From Aeromonas sp. RU39B (GTDB taxonomy: Bacteria; Pseudomonadota; Gammaproteobacteria; Enterobacterales; Aeromonadaceae): 64,000 nt of DNA. The translations under genes were made by a program, and so were the position numbers. Shown piece by piece: positions 1-7,750 of the stretch (position 1 is the stretch's first letter; each line of letters opens with the position of its first letter). Location: positions 120,691 to 184,690 of the forward strand of contig NZ_FTMJ01000009.1 of assembly GCF_900156095.1 (NCBI RefSeq). Reading direction: 5' to 3'. The notes under the pieces were generated by a model. It was not told where the DNA came from, made no database searches, and saw only the letters and a list, made by a program, of their open reading frames with translations.

Positions 1-867
1 CTGATAGGCGGTGATATCGCAGCCATTGCCACGGCTAAAGGCGTAGACGTTGGCGCCAACCTCGCGGCACTGCGCCACCAGTGCGGCACCGATACCGCTA
101 CTGCCTCCGAAGATGACCACCACTTTATCGGCTAACGAGCGCTCCAGATGCTCATGATCGGCACTTTCGTGCTCAATCAACCCATCTTTGATGAAGTTGT
201 CCGCCAGATAGAGATCCTGCTGGTGAGTGATCTTGAAGTTCTGCTCTTCACCTTTGACCACATATACCGGCTCACTGGGCAGGTATTTCAGCACGATACC
301 GCAATCGTCCGACGCTACTTTTTCCGGGTCTTCCATAAAGCGCTGGTAGGCACTGCGGATCACCGATTTGCGAAAGGCCTGGGGCGTTTGGCCGCGGGCC
401 AACATACGACGATCCGGAATCGACATGATCTTGTCGCCACGAATCTTGACGATGGTGTCGGTGGGATCGACCACCACATCCACGGCGCCCCATTGCTCAA
501 GGGCGGTGACACAATCCTGAATAATGCGCTGGGAGACAAACGGGCGAACGGCGTCATGGAAGATCAGGTTGCACTCATCCACCTCGCTGGCCTGAATCGC
601 TGACCAGGAGGAGTCATAGCGCTCGCGGCCGCCGCTGATCACTTTGCTCACCTTGCTAAAGTGATGGTCAGTGACCAGCTCGAACACCATATCGAGGTAT
701 TCCTGGTTGGTCACGATGATGATCTCGTCGATGCAGGTGGCTTTCTGGAACGCGTCGAGCGTGTAACAGATGACCGGTTTACCCGCCAGCTTGATGAACT
801 GTTTGGGCATGGCCGCCCCGAAACGGGTGCCGGAACCGGCGGCGAGAATAACGGCAATATTTTTCAT
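1..867 (-). CDS. Bifunctional cytidylyltransferase / SDR reductase (CDP-ribitol synthesis type), 3' end cut off by the window
   Basis: The minus strand is open from an ATG at 865-867 to the window edge (289 codons). Residues 1 to about 230 are an IspD/TarI-type cytidylyltransferase: nucleotide-binding start MKNIAVILAAGSGTRFG, then a HDAVRPFV motif. From about residue 245 a second domain begins with VVVIFGGSSGIG, the NAD(P)-binding glycine motif of short-chain dehydrogenases. This fusion order is known from Haemophilus Acs1/Bcs1 (ribulose-5-phosphate reductase plus CDP-ribitol pyrophosphorylase), which supplies CDP-ribitol for capsule or teichoic-like polymers. IspD alone is unlikely because of the fused reductase. 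The substrate is inferred from the fusion only. The rest of the gene and its operon lie outside the window. Confidence 0.75.
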   Translation of the reverse strand, partial: MKNIAVILAAGSGTRFGAAMPKQFIKLAGKPVICYTLDAFQKATCIDEIIIVTNQEYLDMVFELVTDHHFSKVSKVISGGRERYDSSWSAIQASEVDECNLIFHDAVRPFVSQRIIQDCVTALEQWGAVDVVVDPTDTIVKIRGDKIMSIPDRRMLARGQTPQAFRKSVIRSAYQRFMEDPEKVASDDCGIVLKYLPSEPVYVVKGEEQNFKITHQQDLYLADNFIKDGLIEHESADHEHLERSLADKVVVIFGGSSGIGAALVAQCREVGANVYAFSRGNGCDITAYQ

Positions 868-1077
868 CTGGTGTGCCCCATCCACGGGTTCTGCCGGTCG
901 GTGCAAACCTTGGCCGGGAGAGGCGCTTGGTCGATCACTGCAACTGACAAAGGCAATCGGATCTTTGTGATGCACAGCGACCAGTCACGCTGAAAAATTG
1001 AAAAGGGCGGGGGCTTTTTCTGAGGATTTCGGACCGGTTGTATTGATCCTGTTGTACATCAATCGGTTAGGCTTGGT

Positions 1078-1103
1078 TATAAAAACGGGGCCTGGCGGCC
1101 CCG
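1078..1103 (-). terminator. Rho-independent terminator after ovoA
   Basis: A 7-bp GC-only stem (1086-1092 with 1097-1103, four-base loop) is followed on the minus strand by a run of five T. It sits 7 bases past the ovoA stop. Confidence 0.85.
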
Positions 1104-1109
1104 CTCTGG

Positions 1110-3257
1110 TTAATTGCGTTTGCGCCAGACGGTGAGCTGGGCCACGGTATGCTGGTATTTGCGGGCGGTTTCGCGAATCACGAAGGGGATGTCGCGTGGC
1201 TGGGCAATCTCTTCAAACTGACTGCCGAGCAGGCGCTGCAACGCCTGATGGGTAGTCAGCGCCTCGCCGTTTTCACGAATGCCGCCGAGCCAGTGCGCCT
1301 TGGGGGTAAACTCCTCTAGCCAGGTGTAGGGGCTGGTGAGCAGCAAGATGCCACCCGGTCGCAGCCGGTTACCAATGTCTTGTAGGAAGCGCGCCGGTTC
1401 ACGCAGACGGTCGAGCAGATTGGCGGCCAGCACCAGGTCATAATCGGCATATTTGGGCTTGAGGTTGCAGGCATCCCCTTGGCTAAAGTGAATGCGGCTG
1501 GTTGGTTCCAGATCGTGATCGGCCAGCCGCGCTTCACGATACTCCACCAACTCCCCTTCGGTCGGCACCGCATAGCGGAAGCTCTCCTGCCGGGTCAGGG
1601 CCAATGCCACATCGATAAAGCGCGCCGAGTAATCGACCCCATCCACATGGGCGAAGTAGCGCGCCAGCTCGAAGCTGGCCCGGCCGACGGCGCAGCCGAT
1701 ATCAAGCGCCCGGCCATGCTGCGCGGCGCTGTCGGCCGCAATCCGTGCCAGCGTCTGTCCGAAGTTGGCGACGCCAAAGTGGCGCGGTCCGTAGTGGAAA
1801 TCCAGGTATTGGGCGACCAGGGTGTCGGTTTCATACGGGTTGACGCTCTGCGGCTCCTGATAATCGGAAACCAGATAGCGAAAACCGGCATGCTGGAAGA
1901 AGTGGCGACGAAACGCATAGCGTGACGAGCGGATAGCTTCGTTACCGGTACTGATCCAGCTGCCGCCCTTCATCAGATTGTGTTTGCCATCGAAGGTGGG
2001 AGTGGAGAAGTCATCGTAGAGCGGATGCACTTTGAACCCCTCGAAGCCATCAATCGGGGTGCTGGTCCACTGCCAAACATTGCCGATCAGATCGTAAAAT
2101 TCACCGCTGGCAAACAGATCGACCGGGCAAGAGGAGGCCCAATACTCCAGATTGATGTTGCCGGGGGCCTGTGGCCAGTGCGGCTGATCCGCCGCGATGC
2201 GGCTGCGCAGATGCTGCCACTGCGCCTCGCTCGGCAACTGAACCGACTCTCCAGTGATCTCGCGTTTCCAGCGGCAGAAAGCGGCGGCCTCCAGTTGGTT
2301 GACCTCAACCGGCCAGTCCCACGGCATGGGCACCTCATGGGTCATCAGGCGTAGCTGCAATGAGTCCGGCTGGTCAGCGTGACCCACCCAGAAGGTGGGC
2401 ATGACCGCCTTGGCAAAGCTGCGCCAGCCCCACCCCTCGTCATCCCAGAAGCGGCGTTGGTGATAACCACCGGCTGCCACAAACTCGAAAAACTCGGCAT
2501 TACTCACCAGCAGTTGACTGGCCTGAAACGGCGCCAGTTCGACCCGCCGCTGGCCATATTCGTTGTCCCAGCCATAGGTGTCGTCGCACTTGCCAAGTTC
2601 CACCCCGCCGCCAGCTACTGGCAGCAGGCGATTGGCCGGAACCGAATGACGGTCTTGGCGCGCCTGCGGACAGATTGGCCAAGCTGGTTGTGGCTGCACC
2701 CAATCAAGCGGCAGCTGGCGGATCAAGACGCTGGAGGTCTCGAGGTGAATCCGCTCGTGTTCGATGCCCATCAGAATCGCCCACACCGGGCTCTCCCAGC
2801 GGATGGGCAGCTCCATCGGCATGTTGTCGATAAAGGCAATGACCCGTGCCCGCACCTGCTGACGGTAATCGCGCAGTGCTGCCACGCTTGGCCAGTCGTA
2901 GTTGCGCTCGTCCAGATCATCCCAGCTCATCTCATCGACCCCGATCGCCACCATGGCCTCAATGCGGGCGTCGATACGTTTATCAATCAGGCGGCCAGCC
3001 ATCAGTTTGTTGATGAAAAAGGCCGCCGTGTGGCCGTAGTAGAAGATCAGCGGGTGGCGCAGGCGGATCGCCTTGATAAACCAGGCGCGCTGGTCGGCCA
3101 GGCAGTCGAACAACTGCTCGTAGAGATCGAAGGTTTGGGTGAAGTAATCGAGCAGCTCGCGGCGTTTTTGTTCGGGGTCGTTACCATGCAGCAGCAAGGT
3201 GCGGGTCGGTGCAGACAATCCGGGGGCTCTGCTGCGCAGGGAGTAGGCGGAAGTCAC
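1110..3257 (-). CDS. ovoA: 5-histidylcysteine sulfoxide synthase / 4-mercaptohistidine N1-methyltransferase (OvoA)
   Basis: About 715 residues with the three-part OvoA architecture. An N-terminal DinB-like region carries the iron-binding motif HxxxHxE (HERIHLE, about residues 167-173). A central formylglycine-generating-enzyme-like domain follows (motifs such as NVWQW and GGSW, about residues 210-450). A C-terminal SAM methyltransferase has the motif LDIGCAVGRASFE. OvoA joins cysteine to the imidazole ring of histidine and N-methylates the product, giving ovothiol, a redox-active thiol. EgtB lacks the fused methyltransferase, so OvoA is preferred. Two in-frame GTG starts exist: the one at 3263 is only 2 bases from the AGGAG ribosome site, the one at 3257 is 8 bases away and is chosen. 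It appears to be monocistronic. Confidence 0.93.
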   Translation of the reverse strand: MTSAYSLRSRAPGLSAPTRTLLLHGNDPEQKRRELLDYFTQTFDLYEQLFDCLADQRAWFIKAIRLRHPLIFYYGHTAAFFINKLMAGRLIDKRIDARIEAMVAIGVDEMSWDDLDERNYDWPSVAALRDYRQQVRARVIAFIDNMPMELPIRWESPVWAILMGIEHERIHLETSSVLIRQLPLDWVQPQPAWPICPQARQDRHSVPANRLLPVAGGGVELGKCDDTYGWDNEYGQRRVELAPFQASQLLVSNAEFFEFVAAGGYHQRRFWDDEGWGWRSFAKAVMPTFWVGHADQPDSLQLRLMTHEVPMPWDWPVEVNQLEAAAFCRWKREITGESVQLPSEAQWQHLRSRIAADQPHWPQAPGNINLEYWASSCPVDLFASGEFYDLIGNVWQWTSTPIDGFEGFKVHPLYDDFSTPTFDGKHNLMKGGSWISTGNEAIRSSRYAFRRHFFQHAGFRYLVSDYQEPQSVNPYETDTLVAQYLDFHYGPRHFGVANFGQTLARIAADSAAQHGRALDIGCAVGRASFELARYFAHVDGVDYSARFIDVALALTRQESFRYAVPTEGELVEYREARLADHDLEPTSRIHFSQGDACNLKPKYADYDLVLAANLLDRLREPARFLQDIGNRLRPGGILLLTSPYTWLEEFTPKAHWLGGIRENGEALTTHQALQRLLGSQFEEIAQPRDIPFVIRETARKYQHTVAQLTVWRKRN

Positions 3258-3520
3258 GGGCACGGCTCCTTATGCGTGAAGTGATGAATCCACTCTATAC
3301 GGCGCGAGTGACGTTATTGGGTCAGTGGTATACAGCCGGAACCTGATTCGTGGGGCAGAAACAGGCGTAATGCAGAGCGGCTGTAAAAATAAAACTCTTT
3401 AAAATCAATTTACTGTGAGTTTTTTGAAAATTTTTTGCGAAATCAGTTTCAGTTTATCGCCAAGGTCGTCGCTTTGACCATACGGTTTTCTACTTAATGG
3501 ATTCGCAAGCGGGAGTGCAT
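3258..3520. other. Intergenic region between ovoA and the lateral flagellar island
   Basis: The two genes diverge from here. The right half is AT-rich (T and A runs around 3385-3440) and must hold the promoter of fliM-flhA, but I could not pick a convincing sigma-54 or sigma-70 box. A GG-N10-GC spacing near 3352-3366 lacks the rest of the sigma-54 consensus. Confidence 0.5.
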
Positions 3521-4402
3521 ATGTTCAAAAAGGGACGTTCGGGCACCCACGAGCCAAGAATGTGGCAAGGTGCCGAAGCCGATCGGTTCCCGGTCATGGA
3601 TCTCCTGCAGGTGGAAGGATCCGCTCACGAGCAGTTGCGCCACGTTAATGCCCAGCGACGCAGCTTTGCCTCCCTGTGCGGTAACTGCATGGGCGTGCTG
3701 TTCAATGGCCACGCTTGCCACCTGTCGCTGGCCCCCTTCGCTGCGTGTGAAGCGCCGGGCATCGAAGAGAGTAGTGCTCAAGACATCTGGTTACTGGCGA
3801 CCGGGGAACAACCCCATGCTGGCCGCCAGCCACAGGCTCTGCTGCAAATCGAACACCTGGAACTGTTCCGCTTGGCGGTACTGTTCTTTGGTGGCCGTCC
3901 GCTCGGTACCGAGCGTGAAAATACCAAGCGCTCTCCCACCGATGCCGAAATTCGTCTGCTGCAGCGTCTGCTGCAGCATCAACTCGACATTCTTTCCTCA
4001 TTGCTTGGCTGGGACGAGCAAAGCTGGGACGTGGGCACTGGCGCTGCGGATCAGCTGCCGGAAGTGGGACGCTGGTTGTGGACCCGGGTTGAAATGAACC
4101 TCGGTGAACACAAGGTCGTCTGGCGCCTCTATTGGCCACTGCTGGCCGACAGCAACGATATCCCGGTCGAGAAACTCGACGCCGATCTGCAACTGGCGGT
4201 GCATCAGGTCCCAGTGCGTTTGCAGGTCGTTATGCAGCAGTGGAACATGAATCTGGCTGAGGTGAGCGAACTCACGGTCGGGGACACGCTGAGCCTCGAT
4301 CTGAGCGAACCGCTGCCGGCTCGTCTCGGCGCGCAAACCTGTCTGCGCGGCAATATCGCCGAACATCAGGGCAATCTGGTGTTTCAGGTCACTGACCTGT
4401 GA
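3521..4402 (+). CDS. fliM: Lateral flagellar C-ring switch protein FliM
   Basis: About 293 residues related to FliM/SpoA-family switch proteins, first gene of a tight operon with fliN-fliP-fliQ-fliR-flhB-flhA. The C-terminal 80 residues (from about VHQVPVRLQVVMQQW) form the SpoA domain that contacts FliN. The ATG at 3521 is chosen over 3497 because GGGAG lies just upstream. The N-terminus begins MFKKGRSGTHEPRMWQ and shows no EIDALL-like motif, the short helix by which FliM binds phosphorylated CheY. FliM builds the rotor switch ring under the basal body; here it may be structural and not directly switched by CheY. Divergence from polar FliM is large, as is usual for lateral systems. Confidence 0.85.
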   Translation: MFKKGRSGTHEPRMWQGAEADRFPVMDLLQVEGSAHEQLRHVNAQRRSFASLCGNCMGVLFNGHACHLSLAPFAACEAPGIEESSAQDIWLLATGEQPHAGRQPQALLQIEHLELFRLAVLFFGGRPLGTERENTKRSPTDAEIRLLQRLLQHQLDILSSLLGWDEQSWDVGTGAADQLPEVGRWLWTRVEMNLGEHKVVWRLYWPLLADSNDIPVEKLDADLQLAVHQVPVRLQVVMQQWNMNLAEVSELTVGDTLSLDLSEPLPARLGAQTCLRGNIAEHQGNLVFQVTDL

Positions 4403-4421
4403 TTGTTAAGGATGAATGTGA

Positions 4422-4796
4422 ATGAAACAGAATGATGAGTCGCTGATGGATCTGGGGTTGGATGGACTGGATGGCCTGTTCGAGAAACAGGACGAGGTCG
4501 ATCTCTCCAATGCGGCGGCCACTAACGGCAGCCGCAACCGCGATCTGCGCTTTTTCCGTCAGATCCCGGTCAAGGTGACCTTGGAAGTGGCCAGTACCGA
4601 ACTGCCGCTCGGCGAACTGATGCAGGCTGGTAAAGGGACCGTGCTGGCCCTCGACAAACAGGCAGGCGCTCCGCTGGATGTGCGGGTTAACGGCCATCTG
4701 CTGGCACGTGGCGAAGTGGTGCTGGTCAATGGCAAATACGGTCTGCGTCTGACCGAGATTGTGGACGAGCAACTGCTGGATGACCTGGATGCTTAA
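4422..4796 (+). CDS. fliN: Lateral flagellar C-ring protein FliN
   Basis: 124 residues. The C-terminal SpoA domain (about residues 45-120) has the usual pattern: IPVKVTLEVASTELPLGEL, then a stretch with DVRVNGHLLARGEVV and a C-terminal GLRLTEI. The first 40 residues are acidic and variable. FliN forms the lower C-ring and helps dock export substrates. It lies 19 bases after fliM, and its last codons overlap the fliP start (4789), so the two are translationally coupled. Confidence 0.92.
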   Translation: MKQNDESLMDLGLDGLDGLFEKQDEVDLSNAAATNGSRNRDLRFFRQIPVKVTLEVASTELPLGELMQAGKGTVLALDKQAGAPLDVRVNGHLLARGEVVLVNGKYGLRLTEIVDEQLLDDLDA

Positions 4797-5556
4797 CCGG
4801 GTTGCCCACCGGCTTGGCCGGTGGTTGCCGTTACTGGCTCTGTTGCTACTGGCAGTGCCGAGTCAGGCGGCGGATGTGTCGCTGTTCTCGGTATCACCCG
4901 GTGCCGATGGTGGGCAGGACTACCACGTCAAACTGCAGATCCTGTTCTTCATGACCTTGCTCGGCTTGCTGCCGAGCTTGTTGCTGATGATGACCAGCTT
5001 TACCCGCATCATCATCGTGCTGGCGATTTTGCGTCAGGCGCTGGGTCTGCAGTCGAGCCCGCCGAACCGGGTATTGCTCGGGATTGCACTGGCGTTGACC
5101 CTGCTCATCATGCGTCCGGTCTGGCAGCAGGTATACACCGAGGCGTTTGTTCCTTATGACCAAGGGACCATGACGCTGTCGGCCGCCATTGAAAAGGCGG
5201 AAGTGCCGCTACGCCGTTTTATGCTGACTCAGACCCGTGAAAACGACCTGGAACAGGTGCTGCGCATCGCTCAGGAGCCGCTGACCCTGAAGCCGGATGA
5301 GGTGCCGTTTGGTGTCCTGATGCCGGCTTTTGTGCTGAGTGAACTCAACACCGCCTTCCAGATCGGTTTCATGCTGTTTATCCCGTTTCTGGTTATCGAC
5401 CTGGTGGTGGCGAGCGTGCTGATGGCGATGGGGATGATGATGCTGTCGCCGCTGGTTATCTCGTTGCCATTCAAGCTGATGGTATTCGTGATGGTGGATG
5501 GCTGGGCGCTGACGGTCGGCTCGCTGGCTGCCAGCTTTGGGGATATTGGACGATGA
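4789..5556 (+). CDS. fliP: Flagellar type III export gate protein FliP (lateral)
   Basis: About 255 residues from the ATG at 4789, which overlaps the end of fliN by 8 bases. A cleavable signal peptide ends in PSQA-AD (around residue 28), as in other FliP proteins. The family signatures LLPSLLLMMTSFTRIIIVL and PFLVIDLVVASVLMAMGMM are present, and four membrane segments are expected. FliP with FliQ and FliR forms the helical export gate through which rod, hook and filament subunits leave the cytoplasm. An upstream in-frame ATG at 4759 would put an unrelated sequence before the signal peptide and is rejected. Confidence 0.95.
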   Translation: MLNRVAHRLGRWLPLLALLLLAVPSQAADVSLFSVSPGADGGQDYHVKLQILFFMTLLGLLPSLLLMMTSFTRIIIVLAILRQALGLQSSPPNRVLLGIALALTLLIMRPVWQQVYTEAFVPYDQGTMTLSAAIEKAEVPLRRFMLTQTRENDLEQVLRIAQEPLTLKPDEVPFGVLMPAFVLSELNTAFQIGFMLFIPFLVIDLVVASVLMAMGMMMLSPLVISLPFKLMVFVMVDGWALTVGSLAASFGDIGR

Positions 5557-5822
5557 CTCCGGAGCAGTGCGCCGAGCTGGTGCGCCAAGGGGTCAGTCTT
5601 ATCATCGTACTGGTGCTGGTACTGATTGTGCCGAGTCTGCTGGTGGGATTGCTGGTCAGCATTGTGCAAACCGCGACCCAGATTCAGGAGCAGACCTTAA
5701 GTTTCCTGCCGCGTCTGACCGTGACCTTGCTGACGCTGCTGTTTACCGGGCCCTGGATATTGCGCCAGTTTGACGCCCTGTTTCACGAGATTTTCGTAAG
5801 CATACCGGGAGTTATCAGCTGA
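5553..5822 (+). CDS. fliQ: Flagellar export gate protein FliQ (lateral)
   Basis: 89 residues, two hydrophobic helices separated by the conserved QTATQIQEQTLSFLPRL segment typical of FliQ. The start overlaps the fliP stop (ATGA at 5553) and its own stop overlaps the fliR start, so the three gate proteins are translationally coupled. It is the usual length for the family. Confidence 0.95.
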   Translation: MTPEQCAELVRQGVSLIIVLVLVLIVPSLLVGLLVSIVQTATQIQEQTLSFLPRLTVTLLTLLFTGPWILRQFDALFHEIFVSIPGVIS

Positions 5823-6610
5823 TGGGGGGCTGGCAGTTGCCTGATGCTGCCACCCTAGCGACCTGGATTGGTCTCTGGTGGTGGCCATTTGTGCGCCTGT
5901 CGGCTGCCTTTTGGGCCATGCCTCTGCTGGGCGATTTCACCGTTAACGTGCGGGTGCGCATCATTCTGGCCTTCCTGCTTGCCTTGCTGGTGGCACCGCT
6001 GCACCAGGTGCCGCTGCCTGCCGTTGACCCTCTCTCACCCGAGACGGCACTGCTGACGTTGGCCCAGATCCTGTTTGGCGCCCTGTTTGGTTCGGGTGTG
6101 CGTTGCTTGTTCTGGCTACTTGGATTGACGGGGCAGGTCATTTCCCAGCAGATGGGGCTGGCTATGGCAGTGATGAACGATCCTGTAAATGGCCAAAGTA
6201 CCCCTGTTATGGCGAGCTTACTGAATATTTTGTGTGGGCTACTGTTTCTCACCATGAATGGGCATCTTGTCGTTCTGGATCTGTTAGTCAATAGCTTGCG
6301 CCTGTGGCCGCCGGGCAGCTCAATTTACTTGCTCGGGCTGGATCAGGTGTGGCGACTGGTGGCCTGGTTCTTTACCGGTGCCATGACGCTGGCACTGCCG
6401 GCAGTGATCGCCATGTTGCTGGTCAACCTGGCATTCGGGGTGATGAACCGGACCGCTCCGGCATTCAATATTTTGTCACTGGGCTTTCCGCTGAGCATGA
6501 TCGTCGGTTTGTTCGCTTTTTTGCTCACCTTTAGCGGTATTCCCGGCGTCTATCTGGAGCTGGTTGAGGGCATGCTCTCCCATCTGGCCCAGTTTACCGG
6601 GGGGCGTTAG
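5822..6610 (+). CDS. fliR: Flagellar export gate protein FliR (lateral)
   Basis: 262 residues, about six membrane segments. It begins in the TGATG overlap with fliQ and has the FliR signatures GLTGQVISQQMGLAMAVMNDP and PAVIAMLLVNLAFGVMNRTAP. It completes the FliPQR gate. The length is normal, and flhB starts 3 bases downstream. Confidence 0.94.
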   Translation: MGGWQLPDAATLATWIGLWWWPFVRLSAAFWAMPLLGDFTVNVRVRIILAFLLALLVAPLHQVPLPAVDPLSPETALLTLAQILFGALFGSGVRCLFWLLGLTGQVISQQMGLAMAVMNDPVNGQSTPVMASLLNILCGLLFLTMNGHLVVLDLLVNSLRLWPPGSSIYLLGLDQVWRLVAWFFTGAMTLALPAVIAMLLVNLAFGVMNRTAPAFNILSLGFPLSMIVGLFAFLLTFSGIPGVYLELVEGMLSHLAQFTGGR

Positions 6611-6613
6611 CCC

Positions 6614-7750
6614 ATGTCCGAATCGCAGAACCGCAGCGAAAAGGCGACCCCCAGACGACTGCGCCAAGCTCGGCGCAAGGGGCAGGTCGCCCGTTCACGG
6701 GAACTGGTGAGTGCAGGTCTGATGCTGCTTGGCAGTCTCTGCCTGAATGCCTGGGCCGGCACCTTTGGTAATTTTTTTATCGCCCAGATGCGCAGCCAGT
6801 TCACCATTGATGCGGCAGCGGCGCGAACTCCGGGCGTGATGGTCAGTCGCTTTGGCGATGCCCTTCTCGACATGCTGGGACTGCTCATCCCGCCACTGGG
6901 CCTGCTCGCCATCGCGGTGGCTTTTCTCGGCATCCTGCCCGGTGGGGCCGTGCTGGTATGGGACAATCTGCTGCCCAAGGGCTCCCGGCTCAATCCGTTG
7001 ACCGGTCTTGGACGCGTATTCTCAGTGCGCAGCTGGGTCGAAGCGGGAAAAGCACTGCTCAAGGTGCTGCTGGTGGGCAGTGTGCTCTGGATTGTGCTGC
7101 ATCAAAATAGCGCCACGTTGGTCGGTATGAGCCGGGCATCCTTCCCGGTGGCTATGCACCGCGGGTTGCAGATTCTGGCCGAAGCCTGGTTGTTCATGGC
7201 CATCCTGCTGGGGCTGATTGCCGTCATCGACGTGCCATTCCAGCAGTGGCAGCTGCTCAAGGGGCTGCGCATGAGCAAGCAGGATATCAAGGAAGAGCGA
7301 CAAAGCGTCGAAGGGCGACCGGAAGTGAAGATGCGGATTCGCCGCATGCAGGTGGCGCTCTCCCGCTCGCAGCTGAAGCGACGCCTGCCGAAAGCTGATG
7401 TGGTGCTGGTCAACCCGACCCACTACTCGGTCGCGCTGCGTTATGACCCCAAGAAAGCCAAGGCGCCCTATGTGGTGGCCAAGGGGATCGACGAGATGGC
7501 GCTGCGCATTCGGGAACTGGCAGCAGAAATGGACAAACCGGTACTGGCTCTGCCCGAGTTGGCGCGGGCTGTGTACTACTCGACGCGGGTCGATCAGGAG
7601 ATCCCGTCGTCCCTGTATAACGCGGTGGCTCAGGTATTGAGCCACGTCATGCAACTGAAAGCCTATCGGGATGGTCGGGGCAAACAGCCCAGACCGCTGG
7701 CTAATCTGCCAGTCCCGGTGCAACTTCTGAAGGAACGAGGTAAGTCGTGA
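6614..7750 (+). CDS. flhB: Flagellar export switch protein FlhB (lateral)
   Basis: 378 residues. The N-terminus SEKATPRRLRQARRKGQVARSRE is the family hallmark, followed by four membrane helices and a cytoplasmic domain. The autocleavage motif NPTH is intact at about residues 267-270, in VNPTHYSVALRY. FlhB cleaves itself there and controls the change from rod/hook to filament export, probably together with the hook-length protein LafE encoded at 36243. The gene ends in a GTGA overlap with flhA. Confidence 0.96.
   Translation: MSESQNRSEKATPRRLRQARRKGQVARSRELVSAGLMLLGSLCLNAWAGTFGNFFIAQMRSQFTIDAAAARTPGVMVSRFGDALLDMLGLLIPPLGLLAIAVAFLGILPGGAVLVWDNLLPKGSRLNPLTGLGRVFSVRSWVEAGKALLKVLLVGSVLWIVLHQNSATLVGMSRASFPVAMHRGLQILAEAWLFMAILLGLIAVIDVPFQQWQLLKGLRMSKQDIKEERQSVEGRPEVKMRIRRMQVALSRSQLKRRLPKADVVLVNPTHYSVALRYDPKKAKAPYVVAKGIDEMALRIRELAAEMDKPVLALPELARAVYYSTRVDQEIPSSLYNAVAQVLSHVMQLKAYRDGRGKQPRPLANLPVPVQLLKERGKS

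Noticed and set aside
1..867. Plain IspD (isoprenoid pathway) annotation
   Set aside because: An SDR domain with its GGSSGIG motif continues in frame after the cytidylyltransferase, which IspD does not have.
2379..3284. 301-codon open frame on the plus strand
   Set aside because: It lies opposite ovoA, whose domains and motifs are clear; long antisense frames are common in GC-rich coding DNA.
3348..3366. GG-N10-GC spacing before fliM as a sigma-54 promoter
   Set aside because: Only the GG and GC dinucleotides fit; the flanking consensus bases of TGGCAC and TTGCA do not match.
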